Shown: positions 6,709 to 6,821 of the stretch, one piece after another
Layout of the letters: each line of letters begins with the position of its first letter
Position numbering within the stretch: position 1 is the stretch's first letter
NCBI GenBank assembly: GCA_035542155.1
Contig: DATKLX010000119.1
Coordinates: 1 to 6,821, forward strand
Source of the DNA: DATKLX01 sp035542155
GTDB lineage: Bacteria; Chloroflexota; Anaerolineae; Anaerolineales; Anaerolineaceae
DNA: 6,821 bases
Direction: 5' to 3'
Notes under the pieces: generated by a model
Told to the model about the DNA's origin: nothing
The model's database searches: none
The model's input: only the letters and a program-made list of their open reading frames with translations
Made by a program: the position numbers and the translations under genes

Positions 6709-6737
6709 TTGAAAAATAGAAGCCTCTTGAGTACAGT
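6709..6737 (+). promoter_or_regulatory. Plus-strand promoter for the gene at the right edge
   Basis: TTGAAA at 6709-6714 matches five of six -35 bases. A 17-bp spacer follows, then TACAGT at 6732-6737, which matches four of six -10 bases. The predicted start is near 6744. That lies in the loop of the hairpin at 6717-6775, so this transcript would not contain the 5' arm. Confidence 0.5.
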
Positions 6738-6775
6738 ATGGTTACCAGGCCACACGAAAACTCAGGAGGCTTCTA
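6717..6775 (+). promoter_or_regulatory. 16-bp hairpin that covers a ribosome binding site
   Basis: Bases 6717-6732 pair with 6760-6775 (core AGAAGCCTC and GAGGCTTCT). In plus-strand RNA the stem has one G-U wobble (6727 with 6765), and the loop is 27 nt. The Shine-Dalgarno sequence AGGAGG (6764-6769), 8 nt from the ATG at 6778, lies wholly in the 3' arm. Transcripts entering from upstream would hide it, while transcripts starting near 6744 would leave it free. The arms might also be part of an insertion-sequence end. Confidence 0.65.
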
Positions 6776-6777
6776 AT

Positions 6778-6821
6778 ATGAAGGATAGCACAAAAACCAC
6801 CCGAACAGACCCTTTAATTAA
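6778..6821 (+). CDS. Start of an unidentified gene, possibly a transposase (partial)
   Basis: ATG at 6778 is preceded by AGGAGG with ideal 8-nt spacing. The reading frame MKDSTKTTRTDPLI stays open to the window end. Only 14 complete codons are visible, too few to identify a family. The polar, basic, Thr-rich start and the surrounding hairpin/promoter layout fit a transposase of a DDE-type insertion sequence. It could equally be another tightly controlled gene. Confidence 0.55.
   Translation, partial: MKDSTKTTRTDPLI

Overview
The window reads as a GC-rich bacterial chromosome segment, most likely from an Anaerolineae-type member of the Chloroflexota. That assignment is inference. It rests on a membrane-anchored C39-like peptidase with a Thr/Pro/Ala-rich linker and TPR repeats, a compact SbcC, and the overall style of the proteins. 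No rRNA, tRNA or CRISPR array was seen.

Layout. All complete genes lie on the minus strand. A three-gene transcription unit runs from about 6616 down to 1419. It holds a membrane-anchored C39-peptidase/TPR protein, then sbcD (Mre11-like nuclease) after a 1-nt gap, then sbcC (Rad50-like ATPase) after 76 nt. Its likely promoter is an extended -10 box (TGATATAAT). This lies so close to the first ATG that the message should be leaderless or nearly so. SbcD and SbcC together should form the SbcCD end-processing nuclease. The first gene has no evident link to DNA repair except position.

Directly after the sbcC stop codon, and in the same frame, lies a decayed fragment (1254-1418) that I read as the cytoplasmic C-terminus of an APC-family amino-acid permease. 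It is broken by a stop and apparently a frameshift. The next roughly 290 bases (963-1253) are regulatory DNA rather than empty spacer. They hold a 10-bp inverted repeat, direct repeats at 11-bp pitch, an extended -10 promoter, a strong minus-strand intrinsic terminator almost at the predicted transcription start, a 31-bp palindrome and a foldable leader. These precede a secreted protein (165-962) with three helical repeats and low-complexity ends. A 13-bp hairpin (60-95) lies beyond that gene.

At the right edge a plus-strand gene begins at 6778 and leaves the window after 14 codons. Its ribosome binding site sits in the 3' arm of a 16-bp hairpin. A plausible promoter has its -10 box just past the 5' arm, so its own transcript would lack that arm while read-through transcripts would fold and hide the site. 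This is the layout known to protect IS10 and IS50 transposase genes from outside transcription, so this edge may be the start of an insertion sequence. The best leads for something unusual are this element edge and the promoter-terminator leader at 1029-1177.
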